A DNA stretch of 34,791 nucleotides from JACIWG01 sp049969935 (GCA_049969935.1 JBMFNX010000017.1:1-34791), one strand, 5' to 3'; counted from the first letter of the stretch, positions 8,437 to 16,617 are shown. The notes: a model not told the origin generated them from the sequence alone. Numbers and translations: made by a program.

Positions 8437-10371
8437 ATGTCTGAAATGTCATTACCCTTCCATGTCAAATTTGAGCCGGGGAAACTGAGGAACGAGGAAT
8501 GGAGTAGGTCAATAAATGATCCAGAAAAGTACTGGGATGAAAAGGCAAGAGCTCTCGTTTGGTTTAGGACATGGGACAAGGTTCTTGATGACGCAAACAA
8601 ACCCTTCTACAGATGGTTTGTCGGAGGAAAAATTAATGCAAGCTACAACTGTTTAGATAGACACGTTGCTACAGAAAAAAAGAATAAGGTTGCATACATT
8701 TGGGAAGGTGAAAATGGGGAGACAAAGACAATAACATACTATCAACTTTACAAGGAAGTTAACAAGTTTGCTAAAATATTACAGGATCTGGGTGTAAAGA
8801 AGGGGGATAGGATTGCACTCTATCTACCCATGATCCCAGAACTTCCTATAGCAATGCTGGCTGCAACAAGAATAGGTGCACCACATGTTGTAGTGTTTTC
8901 GGGATTTAGTGCTGACGCTTTAGCAGATAGAATTAATGATGCTGGTGCAAAAGTTCTTGTCACAGTTGATGGAAGTTTTAGACGTGGTAAGGTTCTTGAA
9001 CTAAAAAAGACAGCTGATACTGCGTTAGACAAATGTCCAACGGTAGAAAAGGTGATTGTAGTAAAGTATACTGGACAGCAGGTTGCAATGAAGGAAGGCA
9101 GAGACCTTTGGTATCATGAACTAATGGGCAAGGTTCCAGCAAATACTTATGTTCCACCTGAACCAATGGATTCAACAGACCCAATATTCCTACTATATAC
9201 TTCTGGAACAACCGGTAAGCCTAAGGGTGTACAGCATGGGACAGGTGGATACCTAGTTTGGACATATTGGACACTTAAATGGGCTTTTAATGTAAATGAT
9301 ACAGATATATGGTGGTGTACCGCTGACATCGGCTGGATTACAGGCCACAGTTACGTAGTCTATGCTCCACTAATGCATGGTGTAACAAGTTTGATATACG
9401 ATGGTGCACCAGATTATCCTCAGCCAGACAGATGGTGGGATATTATAGAAAGACATGGTGTAACAATATTATATACTTCACCTACAGCAATAAGAATGTT
9501 TATGAGGTTCGGTGATGAATGGGTGTTAAAGCATGATCTTTCAACATTAAGAGCTTTAGGTAGTGTTGGTGAGCCTATAAACCCTGAAGCATGGCTATGG
9601 TACTATAAGGTTGTTGGGAAAGAAAGGTGTCCAGTGATTGATACATGGTGGCAGACTGAAACAGGAGGCTTTATGATTTCACCAACATTAGGAATAGAGC
9701 TTGTCCCACTTAAGCCTGGGTCAGCAACATATCCTTTACCTGGCATCGTTGCAGAAGTATACAATGATAACGGCCAACCCGCTCCTGTAGGTGAAAGAGG
9801 ATACCTTGTTATTAAGACACCTTGGCCTGGAATGCTTCAAACACTATGGCGGGATCCAGAAAGGTATAAGATGACATACTTTGGAAGATTTGAAGGCGTA
9901 TACTATACAAGCGATTATGCAATAAAAGACCAGGACGGCTACATATGGTTCTTGGGAAGAGCTGACGAGGTTCTTAAGGTGGCTGGGCACAGGATTGGAA
10001 CAGTAGAAATAGAAAGCGCTCTCGTATCACATAAGTCTGTTGCAGAGGCTGCAGTTATAGGTAAGGCTGACGAAATTAAAGGCGAGGTTCCTGTAGCATT
10101 TGTAGTATTAAGGGGTGGTTTTACAGCATCAGATGAGCTTAAGGCAGAACTTTCAAAGCATGTTAGAGCAACCTTGGGCCCAATAGCTGTTCCAGCAGAC
10201 ATAATCTTCGTAAACAAGCTTCCAAAGACCAGAAGTGGTAAAATAATGCGTCGTCTATTAAGGGCTATTGTAAGCGGTGCAACCTTAGGCGACATTTCAA
10301 CACTTGAAGACGGTGCCTCAGTAGAGGAAGTGAAGAAGGCTCTAGAAGAAATGGGTGGCCACCTAGGCTAA
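8437..10371 (+). CDS. acsA: Acetyl-CoA synthetase (AMP-forming)
   Basis: This 644-residue protein follows bacterial Acs nearly end to end. It converts acetate, ATP and CoA to acetyl-CoA, AMP and PPi. Key parts: the adenylate-forming P-loop Y-T-S-G-T-T-G-K-P-K-G (254-264); T-W-W-Q-T-E-T-G-G (403-411), whose second Trp (W405) corresponds to the residue that restricts the pocket to acetate; and the C-terminal P-K-T-R-S-G-K with K602, the lysine that is acetylated in regulated bacterial Acs. The frame is open back to 8119, but homology begins at ATG 8437; the upstream part lies in the antisense of the cyclo-ligase gene. A TATA-like stretch lies near 8397-8406. Propionyl-CoA synthetase is a less likely alternative. 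Confidence 0.95.
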   Translation: MSEMSLPFHVKFEPGKLRNEEWSRSINDPEKYWDEKARALVWFRTWDKVLDDANKPFYRWFVGGKINASYNCLDRHVATEKKNKVAYIWEGENGETKTITYYQLYKEVNKFAKILQDLGVKKGDRIALYLPMIPELPIAMLAATRIGAPHVVVFSGFSADALADRINDAGAKVLVTVDGSFRRGKVLELKKTADTALDKCPTVEKVIVVKYTGQQVAMKEGRDLWYHELMGKVPANTYVPPEPMDSTDPIFLLYTSGTTGKPKGVQHGTGGYLVWTYWTLKWAFNVNDTDIWWCTADIGWITGHSYVVYAPLMHGVTSLIYDGAPDYPQPDRWWDIIERHGVTILYTSPTAIRMFMRFGDEWVLKHDLSTLRALGSVGEPINPEAWLWYYKVVGKERCPVIDTWWQTETGGFMISPTLGIELVPLKPGSATYPLPGIVAEVYNDNGQPAPVGERGYLVIKTPWPGMLQTLWRDPERYKMTYFGRFEGVYYTSDYAIKDQDGYIWFLGRADEVLKVAGHRIGTVEIESALVSHKSVAEAAVIGKADEIKGEVPVAFVVLRGGFTASDELKAELSKHVRATLGPIAVPADIIFVNKLPKTRSGKIMRRLLRAIVSGATLGDISTLEDGASVEEVKKALEEMGGHLG

Positions 10372-10377
10372 ACCCAC

Positions 10378-10405
10378 ACTTTTAATTTTTAATCTTTTTA
10401 ACAAA
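10378..10405 (+). terminator. T-rich putative terminator after acsA
   Basis: Directly after the acsA stop the plus strand has three T-runs (cttttaatttttaatctttttaac). Archaeal RNA polymerase releases at such oligo-T tracts without needing a hairpin. The next gene has its own promoter about 100 bases on, consistent with the end of a transcription unit. Confidence 0.45.
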
Positions 10406-10475
10406 AAATTAAATAATTTAAATAAATTCTTTAGGAAATATTTTTTGCAATTTAGTATAAAATCTTTTACAAAAA

Positions 10476-10486
10476 TTTATATAGAA
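10476..10486 (+). promoter_or_regulatory. TATA box of the aldehyde oxidoreductase gene
   Basis: The sequence tttatata at 10477-10484 is centred about 33 bases before ATG 10513 and 24 bases before the in-frame TTG 10504. It predicts a transcript starting near 10506, giving a very short leader before ATG 10513 and arguing against the TTG start. Confidence 0.5.
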
Positions 10487-10512
10487 CATAATGGTAGACT
10501 TTCTTGACCATT

Positions 10513-12360
10513 ATGCCAGGAGGTTATGTGGGAAAAATAGGTGTAATTGACCTAACTGATGGAACAGTAAAAATTGAGGAAACATGTGAAAGTCTTGGAA
10601 GAAAATATTTGGGTGGAAAGGGTTACGCGTTAGCCCTACTATATCAGTACGCCAAAAGTCTTGAGGCAAAGGGTAAGGCGCTTAGAGACCTTGACCCACT
10701 GGGGCCAGATAATGCGATAGTTTTTGCAACAGGCCCTGCAACTGGTGTCCCAGGCTTTCCATCTCCAGGAAGATATCATGTTATGGCGCTCCGTTCTCCT
10801 TTAACCGGCTCAATTGGCAGCGCCAACTCTGGTGGAGAATGGGGTCCATTCCTAAAGTTTGCCGGCTTCGATATGCTTTTCATAAAAGGTGCAGCTGAGT
10901 CGCCAGTATACATTTCTGTCGTTGACGGCTGCATTGAAATTTGTGACGCTTCAGACTATTGGGGTAAAAATGTTTTCGACACAGACGATCTTTTGAAAAA
11001 TGAGGTTGGTGGTAAAAACGTTAGTGTAGCATGTATTGGTCCAGCTGGTGAAAACTTGGTTCCAATGGCTAACATTATAAATGATAAGCATCGTGCAGCA
11101 GGTAGGACGGGCTTAGGTGCTGTAATGGGTTCAAAATTCTTGAAGGCTATAGTTGTCTCAGGTTCAGGAAATGTGCCGGTTGCGGATATGGAAAAGTTTA
11201 GGGAAGCTTCAAGAGAAGCCTTAGAAAAGGAGAGAAAGAATTCTGTTACAGCAGAAGGTTTACCAACATATGGGACTGCAATATTGGTTAACGTGATAAA
11301 CAATGCTGGAATGCTTCCATTCAAGAACTGGCAGTTTGGATACAATCCTGAAGCTGATAAGATAAGTGGGGAAACATTGGCAAAAAATTATCTGATAAAG
11401 AGGAGGCCATGCTGGGGCTGCAACATTGCATGCGGTAGAGTCACTTCAGTAAAAAGTGGACCATACCAGATACTGTTAACAGAAGGGCCGGAATATGAAA
11501 GTATATGGGCTCTAGGAAACAGTACCGGTGTAATGGACATGGAGGCAGTGATTAAGGCAAACCACTTATGTGACGAGTTCGGTTTAGACCCAATATCAGT
11601 AGGTTCAACGATTGCTGCTGCAATGGAGCTTAAACAACGTGGCCTAATCAAGGACGAGCAACTGCATGGAATGGACTTAAGCTTCGGAAATGCTGCAACA
11701 CTTGTGGACTCGATTTGGCGTATTGCCCACAAGGACGGTTTCGGAAAATACATGGCTCTAGGTTCAAAGAGGCTTTGTGAAATATTTAGTGCTCCAGAAC
11801 TGTCGATGAGCGTAAAAGGCCTAGAGATGCCAGCATACGATCCACGTGGTGCAAAAGGTATAGGGTTAAATTATGCAACATCAAACAGAGGCGGATGCCA
11901 TGTTACAGGATACACGATTTCGCCAGAAATTTTGGGGCTGCCAACCAAGATTGACCCGCTAACAATTGAAGGTAAGGCACAGTGGGTGAAAACATTCCAA
12001 GACTTCACTTCAGTAGTAAACTCTGCTGTAAACTGCCTGTTTACAACATTCGCATTAGGAGCTGGAGACTATGCTAAGCTACTTTCTGCAGTGACAGGAT
12101 GGAACCTTACAGAAGAAGAGGTTATGGTGATCGGAGAAAGAATATACAATCTTGAACGCCTAATAATGAGTAAATATGGTTTCACGGACAAAGATGACAC
12201 GCTCCCACCAAGGTTAACATCGGAACCGATGCCTGAGGGTCCTGTAAAGGGTCAAGTTGTAGAACTTGAGCAAATGAAAAAAGAATATTATCGTCTTAGA
12301 GGCTGGGTTAACGGAATCCCAACTCCAGAAAAGTTGAAGGAGCTCGGTATCGAGCTCTAA
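10513..12360 (+). CDS. Aldehyde:ferredoxin oxidoreductase family (tungsto-bispterin enzyme)
   Basis: From ATG 10513 this is a 615-residue AOR-family protein. The first domain has G-G-Y-x-G-K near the start, R-K-Y-L-G-G-K-G, and G-x-x-S-P-L-T-G-S-x-G. The 4Fe-4S motif C-W-G-C-N-I-A-C (C300, C303, C307) is followed by D-E-F-G-L-D-P and by the fourth cluster Cys in V-N-S-A-V-N-C-L-F. Family members oxidise aldehydes to acids and reduce ferredoxin in the cytoplasm. The second pterin loop, D-x-x-G-L-C in Pyrococcus AOR, reads N-S-A-V-N-C here, so this is a divergent subfamily and its aldehyde is unknown. acsA lies upstream on the same strand; MoaD-like and radical SAM maturase genes lie 2.6 kb downstream. 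Confidence 0.92.
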   Translation: MPGGYVGKIGVIDLTDGTVKIEETCESLGRKYLGGKGYALALLYQYAKSLEAKGKALRDLDPLGPDNAIVFATGPATGVPGFPSPGRYHVMALRSPLTGSIGSANSGGEWGPFLKFAGFDMLFIKGAAESPVYISVVDGCIEICDASDYWGKNVFDTDDLLKNEVGGKNVSVACIGPAGENLVPMANIINDKHRAAGRTGLGAVMGSKFLKAIVVSGSGNVPVADMEKFREASREALEKERKNSVTAEGLPTYGTAILVNVINNAGMLPFKNWQFGYNPEADKISGETLAKNYLIKRRPCWGCNIACGRVTSVKSGPYQILLTEGPEYESIWALGNSTGVMDMEAVIKANHLCDEFGLDPISVGSTIAAAMELKQRGLIKDEQLHGMDLSFGNAATLVDSIWRIAHKDGFGKYMALGSKRLCEIFSAPELSMSVKGLEMPAYDPRGAKGIGLNYATSNRGGCHVTGYTISPEILGLPTKIDPLTIEGKAQWVKTFQDFTSVVNSAVNCLFTTFALGAGDYAKLLSAVTGWNLTEEEVMVIGERIYNLERLIMSKYGFTDKDDTLPPRLTSEPMPEGPVKGQVVELEQMKKEYYRLRGWVNGIPTPEKLKELGIEL

Positions 12361-12435
12361 CACCCCTATTTTTTATACACTTTCATTAGACGTTCATCAA
12401 TATTATTATATAATAGTAGTATCCAATCATCGCTT

Positions 12436-12636
12436 ATGGGTGTTGTAGGAAAACCAGATGATGTTTTGAGGAAGGGGAGAAAACTTCCACCTTATATAGA
12501 AAAAGGCTTAAAAGACCTTGGGCCATCAGGTGAAATCGCCAAAGAAATAATTGTCTCGCACTATGAGGAATTTAAGGGCCTGTCCATGAAAGAAATAGTT
12601 GAGAAGCTTAAAAGGGAATATAAGGTTAAGGTTTAA
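12436..12636 (+). CDS. Small hypothetical protein downstream of AOR
   Basis: I do not recognise this 66-residue basic, mostly helical protein. It has a G-K-P-D-D-V-L-R-K-G-R-K-L-P-P start and a C-terminal K/E-rich helix (S-M-K-E-I-V-E-K-L-K). It has its own TATA-like element (attatataatag, near 12402-12413), centred about 27 bases before ATG 12436, so its transcript is probably leaderless. The codon pattern and start context look genuine. Position right after the tungsten enzyme suggests a link to it or to its electron transfer, but nothing in the sequence shows one. Confidence 0.6.
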   Translation: MGVVGKPDDVLRKGRKLPPYIEKGLKDLGPSGEIAKEIIVSHYEEFKGLSMKEIVEKLKREYKVKV

Positions 12637-12713
12637 GCTACTTTTAATTTGTAATAAAAAGAAGTTTTAGCGAGAATACATAAAACTGTTTCTCTAAAGG
12701 GGGTCAGTAAATT

Positions 12714-14039
12714 TTAAACGTAATAGTAAATTACTTTTCTTCCAACTTTTTTTCTATATACCAAATTTTTTGAAACTAAACTTGATAAGTACTTTCTAAC
12801 AGTTCTATCATTTATCTTCAACTTTTTTGCAATTGACTTACTTGTATTTATATTATTTTTTATTAATTCAAGTATCGTTTTTTCTAGTTCATTTAACATC
12901 TTTCTATATATTATTACTTTAAAGAATCCTCTATCTTCTATAAATACAGGTTCTTTAAGCCCATTTTTTGCACAAAGTTCTATTACTCTATTTGTTCCAT
13001 ACCCCCATCTTTCAACATACCCGTATAAGAAGAAAATGTTAGCAATCTTCTGGTTCCTCAAAATAGACGGATGCTCCCTCTTTAGATCTTCTGTAGTGAG
13101 TGGAGGTAAAAGGTTTCCTGGATTAATTACTTCAATTCTATCGTCGAAAACCTTTACATAAGTGGGTGATGGAATACTATAGTCTCTGTGAACAATCGCA
13201 TTCACCAAAACTTCTCTCAACACCCAAACAGGTATTTCATAATTTTCTATTCTTTTTCCACTTTCATCTACAGTGTAAAAGGAGTTAATGTGATTTTTTA
13301 GAAATCCAAGAGATTCCTTTACCTGCGATATTAAATCTCCACCATACTCCTTTTCATCGATTATAATATTGTCTTTAAATCTTCCACACTTTACAATAGC
13401 ATAGGGAACATGAATTTGAGGATATTTAAAAAAACATAGTACTGCACCATATGTTGGCTTACCATTTCTAATAAGACCTAACCTTTCCAAAAATTCCTCT
13501 ACTGTAGAATAAATTAAATCTATGTTCCTCACATCTTTGACAACTGAAACAAAATCTTTTATTTTACCCTCATCAAAATCTTTAAAATCAACATCTAAAG
13601 ATCTTTCTTCAAATGAAACTAATTCTTTATGTTTCTCAACAATCATCCTTTCAAGCATTTCTCTCGAAACTTTTTGATTTGTTTTCCCAAATCTTTTGTA
13701 AACTACACCCTTTAAAAAATATGGTTTGTCCATTCCCTCTAAAACCTTTATTGCCACAATATTCTTGTCATCGCTCTTAAAAATTTCAATCTGGGGAATA
13801 ACCATCGGCTCAATAGAAAATTTGATTTTATTTATTAAATCTTCAACTGTCTTCTTTCCAATATCAACACCTACTATATTACCATTATCATCAACCCCAA
13901 CTAATATAGTACCACCACTCGAATTTAAGAATGCACAAATTGTTTCTAAAATCTCATCCTCTTCACTGAGACTATTTTTAAACTTAACCTTCTCAGATTC
14001 CCCCACCAATAAGAATTTTTTTATTTCCATCCCGATCAC
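12714..14039 (-). CDS. AlbA_2 (Schlafen-type) ATP-binding domain protein with C-terminal HTH
   Basis: The 441-residue protein combines an N-terminal AlbA_2/divergent AAA_4 domain (C-A-F-L-N-S-S-G-G-T-I-L-V-G-V-D-D-N-G, residues 35-53), a GHKL-like ATPase region with E-V-L-V-N-A-I-V-H-R-D-Y (276-287) and N-P-G (306-308), and a C-terminal winged helix (I-A-K-K-L-K-I-N-D-R-T-V-R-K-Y-L). This build is common in predicted transcriptional regulators of archaea and bacteria and often accompanies mobile or defence DNA. The start is GTG 14039 or, better placed for the promoter, ATG 14030. Three tandem TTCCGGAA palindromes lie just upstream of its TATA box, suggesting autoregulation. It sits against decayed insertion sequences and may have arrived with them. 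Confidence 0.85.
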   Translation of the reverse strand: MIGMEIKKFLLVGESEKVKFKNSLSEEDEILETICAFLNSSGGTILVGVDDNGNIVGVDIGKKTVEDLINKIKFSIEPMVIPQIEIFKSDDKNIVAIKVLEGMDKPYFLKGVVYKRFGKTNQKVSREMLERMIVEKHKELVSFEERSLDVDFKDFDEGKIKDFVSVVKDVRNIDLIYSTVEEFLERLGLIRNGKPTYGAVLCFFKYPQIHVPYAIVKCGRFKDNIIIDEKEYGGDLISQVKESLGFLKNHINSFYTVDESGKRIENYEIPVWVLREVLVNAIVHRDYSIPSPTYVKVFDDRIEVINPGNLLPPLTTEDLKREHPSILRNQKIANIFFLYGYVERWGYGTNRVIELCAKNGLKEPVFIEDRGFFKVIIYRKMLNELEKTILELIKNNINTSKSIAKKLKINDRTVRKYLSSLVSKNLVYRKKVGRKVIYYYV

Positions 14040-14063
14040 TGAATTAGATCACTTAAATATAAA

Positions 14064-14094
14064 TATTCCGGAACATTCCGGAATATTCCGGAAT
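14064..14094. promoter_or_regulatory. Three tandem TTCCGGAA palindromes (probable operator)
   Basis: The 8-base palindrome TTCCGGAA occurs at 14066-14073, 14076-14083 and 14086-14093, each spaced exactly 10 bases apart (one DNA turn). All copies have AT or CA before and A/T-rich bases after. On the minus strand the array abuts the TATA-like element (tttatattt, near 14054-14062) whose spacing points to transcription starting near ATG 14030. A factor bound here would face one side of the helix and cover the TFB/BRE position. Likely regulator: the adjacent HTH protein itself. The repeat is seen; the function is inferred. Confidence 0.7.
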
Positions 14095-14152
14095 TTAAGA
14101 GATTGGAGAAAACGTTCGCTAACGTCAACGCTCATGTTGGAAAATATTCGGT

Positions 14153-14458
14153 TCAAGTGCTAAACTTTTCCCACATTCCACTGTCATAGCTGTTGAAGCT
14201 TGTCCGATAACCTTGTATGGACTGTTTCTGCCGCTCCAGATCATCCTTTCGAGTTACAGAAGAGACCCTAGCATAACCTACTACAACCCTTTCTTCTCCC
14301 ATTCCAAGAACACGCTTTATCTCACTCTCAGATCCTCTTCTACCACCAATTGTCCTAACAACCCTTATCTTCCCCTTCTTATCCCAACGCTGAATAGTTC
14401 TCGTAGTAACTCCCAGCAACCCTTTAGCTTCTTTGAGCGTGTAGAGCCTTTCCATCAA
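14153..14458 (-). pseudogene. Truncated IS607-type serine recombinase (TnpA)
   Basis: The first 80 of 101 residues match the start of IS607-family TnpA: a MerR-like HTH (Y-T-L-K-E-A-K-G-L-L-G-V-T-T-R-T-I-Q-R-W) with an I-G-G-R-R-G-S-E-S-E-I wing, then the serine-recombinase opening V-V-G-Y-A-R-V-S-S with D-L-E-R-Q-K-Q. The catalytic serine is in A-R-V-S-S. After about residue 82 similarity stops and an unrelated tail runs to the stop; the full protein would be near 190-210 residues. The resolvase core and the usual downstream tnpB are missing. It is therefore a dead remnant. It is divergent from the DDE remnant that starts 16 bases away. Confidence 0.75.
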
Positions 14459-14473
14459 TAAAAACTACCACTT

Positions 14474-14729
14474 ATGTCAAGTCTATCTGTTTTGAAACTG
14501 GTAGCTGAGGCATCTTTGAACATAATAAGATACCTTTGAAGGAAAGGTTTTTAGCTTGTCTACTTTATCTTGCTGGGCTATCGTATCGGTGTACGACCCT
14601 TCAGACAATTTTAAGCTTACCAAGCGATCACGCTACAGCCTTCCGGGCATAAAATTTGATGTGTTAAACGTCCTTAAGCCAGCAGACGAGACTGTGGAAG
14701 AGAACAGACAATATCCTCCGCCCACATAA
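14474..14729 (+). pseudogene. Decayed DDE-type transposase remnant
   Basis: Conceptual translation in pieces gives a transposase-like protein. An ATG at 14474 opens M-S-S-L-S-V-L-K-L-V-A-E-A-S-L-N-I-I-R-Y-L and stops. The next frame continues K-E-R-F-L-A-C-L-L-Y-L-A-G-L-S-Y-R, a helix typical of the N-terminal HTH of archaeal IS transposases. It stops at about 14637. The third piece, K-F-D-V-L-N-V-L-K-P-A-D-E-T-V-E-E-N-R-Q and a PPPT tail, ends at TAA 14727-14729. At least two frame changes and a large internal deletion (no DDE core) are needed. The general identification is by pattern memory; the IS family cannot be named safely. Confidence 0.5.
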
Positions 14730-14993
14730 TCCAGTAAACACACTTTATCCACAACACCAACAACATCCATCCCATTATCATTTATCTCATTACTGCCCAT
14801 TCTATTATTGTTTAAACAAGACATAATATGGTCATAGTATAATATACTACTGTTATTATTGAATTCTATACCTTTCCTTCAATTCATGCAAAGTAATCTC
14901 GTAACGCTTTAACACACGCTCATCCATATCTATATCTAACAGTACTTAAATTAAACTTTTATATTGTGGGTTTATAGCATTTTTGAGGGTAAA
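14730..14993. other. Gene-poor stretch before the MoaD-like gene
   Basis: No complete gene is visible. On the minus strand a short coding-like piece (14861-14944) reads L-L-D-I-D-M-D-E-R-V-L-K-R-Y-E-I-T-L-H-E followed by L-K-E-R-Y-R-I-Q and a stop. It looks like the tail of a small helical protein and may be another remnant. An A/T-rich promoter-like element (aaattaaacttttatatt, 14948-14965) lies about 35 bases before the MoaD-like ATG. Confidence 0.3.
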
Positions 14994-15275
14994 ATGGTTT
15001 CTGTGAAGGTTCTTTTGTTCGCAATATTTAGGGAAAAGTATGGTGTTAAGGAGGCTTCCTTAGACTTTGATGGAACTTTAGACGGTTTTCTGAAGGCTCT
15101 TGGTGAAAGGATAAGTCCGAAGCTTGTTGAAGACATTTATGACCCGGAAATAAAGCGTATTAAAAATAATCTTATTGTAATGGTTAATGGAAGAAATGTT
15201 AAGGATATAAAGGGTGAACTTAGATTTAATGAAGGTGATACTGTAGCAATCTTTCCGCCTGTTGCAGGCGGCTAG
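14994..15275 (+). CDS. MoaD/ThiS-like sulfur carrier protein
   Basis: From ATG 14994 this is a 93-residue ubiquitin-like protein ending in F-P-P-V-A-G-G, the C-terminal di-glycine that is adenylated and thiocarboxylated in MoaD-type carriers. The fold pattern fits: V-K-V-L-L-F-A-I-F-R-E at the first strand, L-D-G-F-L-K-A-L in the helix, and L-I-V-M-V-N-G-R-N-V then G-D-T-V-A-I-F-P-P-V. The role would be sulfur donation for the pterin dithiolene of the tungsten or molybdenum cofactor. A purine-rich GAGGGT lies 7-12 bases before this ATG, so I prefer it to a TTG at 14964. The radical SAM gene follows 13 bases on; both are frequent companions of AOR genes. Confidence 0.88.
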   Translation: MVSVKVLLFAIFREKYGVKEASLDFDGTLDGFLKALGERISPKLVEDIYDPEIKRIKNNLIVMVNGRNVKDIKGELRFNEGDTVAIFPPVAGG

Positions 15276-15288
15276 AAGGTAAAATTTT

Positions 15289-16572
15289 ATGGAACATCCT
15301 AAAGGTATACAGGTTGAAGTGACAAATAAGTGTAATTTTAAGTGTGTCTACTGTTTAAGAAACTTTTGGAACATAAAATTACAGGATATGCCATTTGCTT
15401 TATTCAAGAAACTTAGTAGCTCATTTAATGGGATGGAAAAGGTTGTTTTATATGGATTAGGTGAACCTCTAACTCATCCAAATTTTATGGAAATGGTACA
15501 GTTAGCAAGAGCTTCTCTTAAAAAGGATGGTGAAATATCATTTAGCACCAACGGTTCACTTCTTAATTCAAAGGTTGCAGAAAAACTTTTGAAAGATGTC
15601 GGTGTAAACACGATTTCATTTTCATTTGATACAATTGAAACTTCTGCTCTTGAAAGGCTAAGGGTTGGCGCTGAAACTCACATTATTTTAGAAAATTTAA
15701 AAGCAGTTTCTAGGCTGAAAAAATTTTCAAAATATCCCTTCAACTTAGCCATTGAAGTAGTATTGATGAAGGATACATTGGATTATTTGCCAAATTTGAT
15801 AGAATTTGCTGCACAAAATGGTGTTGACAAAATTTTAGTAACAAATCTTATACCATACACTGAGGCATTAAATGCTCAGCAACTATATTTAACTGTAAGT
15901 GAAACATCATACAATATTGTTAAAGACTTTCTAGATGAAGGCTGGAATATAATACATGATGCGATAATGGAAAGCCATAGTATTATCTATACAGGTAAGA
16001 GTGTTTCAAGTGCCTTGGAAAAGTATAAAATGTTTTGGAAGAAGGCTGAAGAATACGGTTACTGGATAAATTTTCCAATACTTTTAGAAATGAAAAATAG
16101 TTTAGAATATATTGGAAAAGCTTTGCACGTTCTAAAAGAATCAGCTAAAATTGCGTCAGCTTACGGTATAGAGCTTCAGTTTCCAAACCAATTTGCTGAC
16201 AGGAAAAAGAGAACCTGCCCCTATGTTGATAAAGATTTTGCTGTTGTAAGAGTTGACGGTAACGTTGTACCATGCATGGAATTCATGTACACACATTATG
16301 AATATGTTAATTTGCACAAAAGGCTTGTGAAAGAAGTCATATTCGGCAACATTTTAGAAGAAAGTTTAGAAAAGATATGGTCAAGTGGAGAGTTCAAAAA
16401 TTTTAGAATATTAAGAAAGGATTTGAACAAAAATTTTCCATGGTGCGGTGAATGCGTATATTCTACATTAAATTGCTACTATACTCTCTCGTCAGGAAAG
16501 GATTGTATGGGTAATCCAGACTCGTGTTCAGAATGCTTGTATAGTGTAAATATTGCACAATGCATGCTATAA
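15289..16572 (+). CDS. Radical SAM/SPASM protein, tungsten-oxidoreductase maturase type
   Basis: The 427-residue protein has the radical SAM motif C-N-F-K-C-V-Y-C (C15, C19, C22), a G-E-P-L SAM-binding segment (residues 58-61, after Y-G-L) and S-F-D-T in the barrel. A Cys-rich C-terminal SPASM region follows, starting at R-T-C-P-Y and V-P-C-M-E-F and continuing W-C-G-E-C...C-S-E-C...C, able to hold auxiliary 4Fe-4S clusters. Radical SAM proteins of this build lie next to AOR-family genes in many archaea (historically cmo, cofactor-modifying, beside Pyrococcus aor) and are thought to modify the tungsten cofactor or enzyme. The adjacent MoaD-like gene and the AOR 3 kb upstream support that role. 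The exact reaction is unknown. Confidence 0.85.
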   Translation: MEHPKGIQVEVTNKCNFKCVYCLRNFWNIKLQDMPFALFKKLSSSFNGMEKVVLYGLGEPLTHPNFMEMVQLARASLKKDGEISFSTNGSLLNSKVAEKLLKDVGVNTISFSFDTIETSALERLRVGAETHIILENLKAVSRLKKFSKYPFNLAIEVVLMKDTLDYLPNLIEFAAQNGVDKILVTNLIPYTEALNAQQLYLTVSETSYNIVKDFLDEGWNIIHDAIMESHSIIYTGKSVSSALEKYKMFWKKAEEYGYWINFPILLEMKNSLEYIGKALHVLKESAKIASAYGIELQFPNQFADRKKRTCPYVDKDFAVVRVDGNVVPCMEFMYTHYEYVNLHKRLVKEVIFGNILEESLEKIWSSGEFKNFRILRKDLNKNFPWCGECVYSTLNCYYTLSSGKDCMGNPDSCSECLYSVNIAQCML

Positions 16573-16617
16573 AATGGGCACTAAAAATATAAAAATTTCA
16601 TCAACACATTTTATTAT

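Noticed and set aside
14099..14189. Plus-strand open stretch beginning R-L-E-K-T-F-A-N-V-N-A-H-V-G-K-Y as a possible transposase tail
   Set aside because: It is short, lacks a start and overlaps the IS607 remnant; I could not tie it to a TnpB C-terminus.
14964..14993. TTG start ten codons upstream in the MoaD-like gene
   Set aside because: ATG 14994 has a purine-rich site at the right distance and matches where MoaD proteins begin; the upstream TTG overlaps the likely TATA box.
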